From assembly GCA_008330645.1 (NCBI GenBank), contig VLTN01000014.1, forward strand, positions 1 through 64,000: a stretch of 64,000 nucleotides of DNA. Direction: 5' to 3'. Shown here in pieces: positions 60,115 through 64,000 of this stretch (within the stretch, counting starts at the first letter, position 1; each line of letters starts with the position of its first letter). The DNA comes from Cafeteria roenbergensis (Eukaryota > Sar > Bigyra > Bicosoecida > Cafeteriaceae). The notes under the pieces are model-generated. The model saw only the letters and a list, made by a program, of their open reading frames with translations. It had not been told where the DNA came from and searched no databases. The position numbers and the translations under genes were made by a program.

Positions 60115-63100
60115 ATGGAAGCTCCTGCTGCCGCTGGCCAGGCGCACCAGGGCCAAGCGCCCATCATAGCGCGCGGGCCTGGGGCGGCGTGGGGCCGGGC
60201 CCGGGGCAAGGCAGCGCCGACTCCCATACCAATCTTGGCGGCGTCCCCCCCTGCGCGCAGGGCTTGGACGGGCGCAAAGCCTGAGCTGCTCGAGCCGTCG
60301 ACAGCATTTTCGGTCTCGGCCGCCGACGCGGCCAGCCCGACGCCCGCGCCTGAGGAGCCCCCCACGCGCGCAGCCCACGAGGACGCGTCGCACATCCATC
60401 TGAGGCGCGTCCCCGCAACCTGGGCACCGTCAGCTGGCGGGGTTTCTGGCCTGGGGCGGGCTCGTCGTTTTGCGTACGGCAAGGTGCGCTCCGGCCTCAA
60501 CGCGGGTCTCAAGAGCGGCGTTACCATGGGAATGTCCGGGGCCTGCCGCGCCAAAGAGGCCTATGCACGGGCAGGGGTGCCTGTGGCCCCCGTCCGCCTG
60601 GTGCCCAGTGCGCCAGGCCAAAGCCATGACGTGAGCGGCTCGGACGGCGCCTTGGCGCCGGCCGAGCGCGCGGAGGAGGCGTGGACCGGCCGCCCCGGCG
60701 GCTGCCTCCTGGTGCCCTGCTCCCAAACCCTCACCTACTTTCACGCCCTGCTGGAGGCGATGGGGCCGGGGGCGCTGCCGGGACGCTTGGCAGTTTGCGC
60801 CTCCTCCCTCGCCGTGGTCAAGGCTGGCCGCGACACCGTCACGCGCTCTCGCGCAGTGGCAGACCTCCTCGCGGCCGCGGCGACGCCTGCCCTGCCGCTG
60901 CCAGGGGCAGCTGACTCGGCCGCAGTCGCCGCCGTCGTGCCGGCCTGCGAGGCGTTGCTTCGTCGCGCCGCCCCTCCAGCCGCCGCCGCCGCCGCCGCTG
61001 CTGCCGCTGCAGCACCCAGCAGCGCAGACGAAGCGAAGGACCCGCTCGTCCGCGAGCCGCCCGCCCTCGGGTCGGCTGACAGCAGCGCTGCCCGCGGCCT
61101 TGGCCTCGAACTGGCAGCCGGCCACGGCGCGTGGCCGCTGGCGAAAGACTCCGCGGACCTCTGCGCCGCTGCCCTGGTGGCAGCCAGCGACAGCCGTGCC
61201 GCCCCCCTGGTGCTCGTGGTGACGCCCGACCGGCGCGTGGGCGGGGTGTCGACGGAGCTCGGTCGACGCCTCACGCTGGCGGCGGCAGGGCCGGGGATGC
61301 CAGAGGGCGCTAAGCTGGCGGCGTGCGACGCCGCCGCTGCCTGGGCCCGCGACACCCTCCGCCGCGGCGACAGCGAGAGCGGCGCCGCTGGCGGCGCGTT
61401 CACCTCCTGCTCAGGCACAACCGCCGCCAGCTCCGCCCGCGCGGCCGGCACCGGCATCGACGCCTATGCAAGCGAGTCCTCCGCGTCGCTTCTGGGCGTG
61501 TCCTCGTCTGGCTCCGACCGCCACGCCCTCACGGACCGGCCGTCGGACGAGCAGTCGGAGGGTAAGAGCTCTGCCGCGGAAGTGGCTCTGCCACCGGCGT
61601 CGGCCCGCTTGTTCGCCGTGACGCCGCTGGAGCTGGCGGCACTGGTCGGCCGCCTGAGCGCTGCAGGTTACCTCAGCCCAGGCATCTCGCCGAGCGACGC
61701 GGTGTCGCTCGCCCGCTCCCTCGAGTCCCGGCGAGTCAAACGGCAGCTCCGCGCCGCACGAAGCCTCGCCACAGCGAGCGCGTCTGAGCCCGCAACGGAC
61801 CCAGCAGTGGCCTCGCAAGCGCGACCCGCCGGCCCCGGCCTTGTGGCTCTGCCGGTGAGACGGCCAGGACAGCTGTTCCGGCCCCACTGGGCGGAGGGGC
61901 CCGCGGCGGAAGCCGTGCAGACGGGCGCCGCGACGAGGGGCAGGCTGGTGGTGGACTCCTCGTGGATGGCAGGGCGCAAGAGGCGCGGGGGCGCGGCCGG
62001 TGCCGGTGCCGGTGGAGAGGCCGGTGGAGCGGCAGCGTGGATGTCTGACGACGAGGACGACGCCGCGGACGCCGACGACGCGTCTCCGCTCCAGGCCGCG
62101 GCGCTCCCCACTGGAGGCGCGGGCGTCTGGGTGCGCATCGCGTGCGGCTCTGCCGGGGAGCGCGCTCGGCTGGCCGCAGTCCTCCGCCGCGCGGGGCTGC
62201 GCCTCGACGCCGTGCTCGGCTCTGCAGGCTTCCCGGGCGTTCGCCCGGGGCCAGGCGGGGCCTACGTGGACGTGGCGGTGCCTCGCATGGCCTGGCGAAA
62301 CAGGGCTCTGCCTGGGGACCAGGTTGTGGCGGTGTTGCGGCCTGCCGAGGGGAGCAGGGGCGTTGCCGCCGCTGTGGTGCGGGTGGCTGTGCGCGCGACC
62401 GCGCAGGTGGTCGCCACGGTGCTGCCAGCTCGACGGAAGCCTGCGAGCCAAACCAACGACCCCGCCAGCGCCGCTGGCGCCGCAGCTACTGCTGCCGGCG
62501 CGCACGATGGCCTGCTGACCGTGTCTCCCTCGCGCGCGCCGCCAGCGCCAGACGGCGCTGAGGCGGAGAGCGACGCGCTTCTCGCGCAAATGAGCGACTC
62601 GGGGAGCGACGACGACGTGGGCCTCGGCGCACAGCCAGGCAAGCGCGGCTTCGCGCTCGCAGTGCCCATCGACAAGCGCTTTCCGGCGTTCAGGGTCGCC
62701 CGGCCATCCGACCCCGTCGCCGCGCGCCGGTTCGAGGGCAGACGCCTCCTGCTGCACGTGGCAGCCTGGCCCGCAGCGGCCCGCCACCCCTCTGCTGACG
62801 TCATCCGCAGCCTGGGCAAGGCAGGCAGGCTGGAAACGGAAGTGAAGTGTGCCCTCATATCGGCGGGCATCGAGGCGCACGCCAGGCCCTTTGCCCCGTC
62901 TCAGCGGAGGGACCTGCCCACGCTGGACCGTGACGGGGGCTGGCGGCTCCCAGAGGCGCCGCCCTCGGCCCCGGCCGCGCGCCCCGCAGGCGACGGGGCT
63001 GGCCTTGGCCTCGGCCTGCCGCAGCCCCTGCCCCCCATGCTGGCCGCTGTGGGCACCCGCTGCCCGGCCAGGCCGGACGGCCGGCTGGACCTCCGCGCCG

Positions 63101-64000
63101 CTGTGCCGGTGCTCTCCGTGGACCCGCCGGGCTGCCGCGATATCGACGACGCGCTGACCCTGGCCACGCTGGCCGCCCCCGGTGGCGGCTCTACCTCCCG
63201 CCTGCTTGTGGGGGTGCACATCGCTGACGTGTCCCACTTCGTTCCCGCTGGCTCTGCCCTGGACAGAGAGGCGCGCACCCGCGGCACCACGGTGTACCTG
63301 CCCGACCGGCGGCTGGACATGCTGCCCTCGGCGCTCTGTGAGGTGGCCTGCTCGCTGCGTGCGCGGGCCCCCCGCTTCGCGCTCAGCATCCTGTGGGGGC
63401 TTCAGGTGCGGGGGTGGACGTGGGGCGCGCCGCCGTCGTCGGCTGGCTCCGCAGGCGCGCAGGGGGCGGGAGCGGCCCCGGGCGGGCTGTCGGCGCGGGC
63501 GCGCCGGGCCGTGGCTGCATGCGAGGCCGGGGCCCTGCCCTGCAACGAAGCCGGAACTGGTCTGGCGGCCGACACGGCGGCAGGCCTGTGGGAGGCCATG
63601 CAGGCGGGAAGTGGCTCTGCCGGCCCGGTGCTGGCCGTGGTGCCGGGCCAGGTGTGGGCGGGGCCTTCGGTCGTGCGGTCATCCCACGCCCTGACGTACG
63701 CGCAGGCGATGCGGCTGGCGGGAGGGCTGCCTGCCGGCGGGGGCAGGGGCGAGGAATCGACCGCCCGCCGGCACCGACCGGACGGCGAGCAGTGGTGGAC
63801 CACGGCCGGTGCCACGTCATCCGTGGCGGACGCGGCGTCCGCTGTGGCGGCGGCGGGCTGCCCAGACGGCGCAAGCCTTGTGCCCGGCCTTCGGTACACT
63901 GACCCGCCCCAGGGCGGCGAGTGCGGATGGGCGGTGCACCCAGCAGAGCAGGCGGCCCTGCGCGCGCCGCTGGTGCTCATGGCTGCGGTCGCGCGTTGGC
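60115..64000 (+). CDS. DIS3/Rrp44-type RNase II exoribonuclease, 3' end outside window
   Basis: The frame opens with ATG at 60115 (MEAPAAAGQAHQGQ) and stays open to the window end, at least 1,295 residues. The first ~100 residues are low complexity. From GKVRSGLNAGLKSG a region with VPCSQTLTYFHALLEA and APLVLVVTPDRRVGG may be a degenerate PIN domain. Cold-shock domains follow (QTGAATRGRLVVDSSW; AVPRMAWRNRALPGDQVVAV; FALAVPIDKRFPAFRV). The RNB catalytic domain has SVDPPGCRDIDDALTLA, with all four catalytic aspartates in place, LLVGVHIADVSHFVPAGSAL, REARTRGTTVYLPDRRLDML and LTYAQAMRLAGG. These enzymes degrade RNA 3' to 5' either in the exosome (DIS3) or alone in the cytoplasm (DIS3L2). Which one is undecided because the C-terminal S1 domain is missing. 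Inserts of Ala/Gly-rich sequence interrupt the RNB domain near 63400-63500. Confidence 0.9.
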   Translation, partial: MEAPAAAGQAHQGQAPIIARGPGAAWGRARGKAAPTPIPILAASPPARRAWTGAKPELLEPSTAFSVSAADAASPTPAPEEPPTRAAHEDASHIHLRRVPATWAPSAGGVSGLGRARRFAYGKVRSGLNAGLKSGVTMGMSGACRAKEAYARAGVPVAPVRLVPSAPGQSHDVSGSDGALAPAERAEEAWTGRPGGCLLVPCSQTLTYFHALLEAMGPGALPGRLAVCASSLAVVKAGRDTVTRSRAVADLLAAAATPALPLPGAADSAAVAAVVPACEALLRRAAPPAAAAAAAAAAAAPSSADEAKDPLVREPPALGSADSSAARGLGLELAAGHGAWPLAKDSADLCAAALVAASDSRAAPLVLVVTPDRRVGGVSTELGRRLTLAAAGPGMPEGAKLAACDAAAAWARDTLRRGDSESGAAGGAFTSCSGTTAASSARAAGTGIDAYASESSASLLGVSSSGSDRHALTDRPSDEQSEGKSSAAEVALPPASARLFAVTPLELAALVGRLSAAGYLSPGISPSDAVSLARSLESRRVKRQLRAARSLATASASEPATDPAVASQARPAGPGLVALPVRRPGQLFRPHWAEGPAAEAVQTGAATRGRLVVDSSWMAGRKRRGGAAGAGAGGEAGGAAAWMSDDEDDAADADDASPLQAAALPTGGAGVWVRIACGSAGERARLAAVLRRAGLRLDAVLGSAGFPGVRPGPGGAYVDVAVPRMAWRNRALPGDQVVAVLRPAEGSRGVAAAVVRVAVRATAQVVATVLPARRKPASQTNDPASAAGAAATAAGAHDGLLTVSPSRAPPAPDGAEAESDALLAQMSDSGSDDDVGLGAQPGKRGFALAVPIDKRFPAFRVARPSDPVAARRFEGRRLLLHVAAWPAAARHPSADVIRSLGKAGRLETEVKCALISAGIEAHARPFAPSQRRDLPTLDRDGGWRLPEAPPSAPAARPAGDGAGLGLGLPQPLPPMLAAVGTRCPARPDGRLDLRAAVPVLSVDPPGCRDIDDALTLATLAAPGGGSTSRLLVGVHIADVSHFVPAGSALDREARTRGTTVYLPDRRLDMLPSALCEVACSLRARAPRFALSILWGLQVRGWTWGAPPSSAGSAGAQGAGAAPGGLSARARRAVAACEAGALPCNEAGTGLAADTAAGLWEAMQAGSGSAGPVLAVVPGQVWAGPSVVRSSHALTYAQAMRLAGGLPAGGGRGEESTARRHRPDGEQWWTTAGATSSVADAASAVAAAGCPDGASLVPGLRYTDPPQGGECGWAVHPAEQAALRAPLVLMAAVARW

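Overview
This is nuclear DNA of a GC-rich, gene-dense eukaryote, most likely a unicellular protist and possibly an alga. Evidence: spliceosomal introns, nearly all starting GTGAG; a eukaryotic tRNA-Ser; eukaryote-only genes (MCM5, HYPK, AK6, a Sen1-type helicase, a p24-like protein, a DIS3-type RNase). An animal/fungal-type glutamate-cysteine ligase and a VLCAD-type acyl-CoA dehydrogenase argue against a green plant. AP2-like domains would suit a SAR or haptophyte lineage. The lineage cannot be fixed from the sequence alone.

The left part (1 to about 9.7 kb) looks subtelomeric. It is a head-to-tail array of 5'-truncated copies of one non-LTR retrotransposon with a reverse transcriptase and a C-terminal restriction-like endonuclease (PD...D). 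Every complete 3' end finishes in the same C-run plus AACGATGTTCAT terminus. One junction holds a short C-strand telomere-like tract (TAACCC units) in the orientation expected if the chromosome end lies to the left. Two hairpin-forming inverted repeats follow.

From 9.7 to 16.6 kb lies one minus-strand ankyrin gene of unusual regularity: 21 exons of exactly 99 bp (33 codons, phase 0), each one ankyrin repeat, separated by introns of 193-207 bp that are almost as conserved as the exons. A tRNA-Ser(CGA) follows at 17.1 kb.

From 17.4 kb to the right end the window is ordinary single-copy chromosome with short intergenic gaps: an ABCB-type transporter (-), an ependymin-like secreted protein (+), a secreted esterase (-), an orphan membrane protein (+), VLCAD (-), a second orphan membrane protein (-), a Sen1-like helicase (+), a DNAJA-type co-chaperone lacking its zinc finger (-), a low-complexity orphan (+), a p24-like cargo receptor with a long extension (-), HYPK (+), AK6 (-), GCLC (+), an AP2-like/RsfS fusion (+), MCM5 (+) and a DIS3-type exoribonuclease running off the window (+). 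Exon-intron structures were worked out by hand from splice consensus, phase and family alignment from memory. Several genes have one short first exon followed by a long or intron-free remainder.

The strongest candidates for something undescribed are the telomere-associated retrotransposon array, the one-repeat-per-exon ankyrin cassette array, and the fusion of two AP2-like domains to an organellar ribosome-silencing factor.
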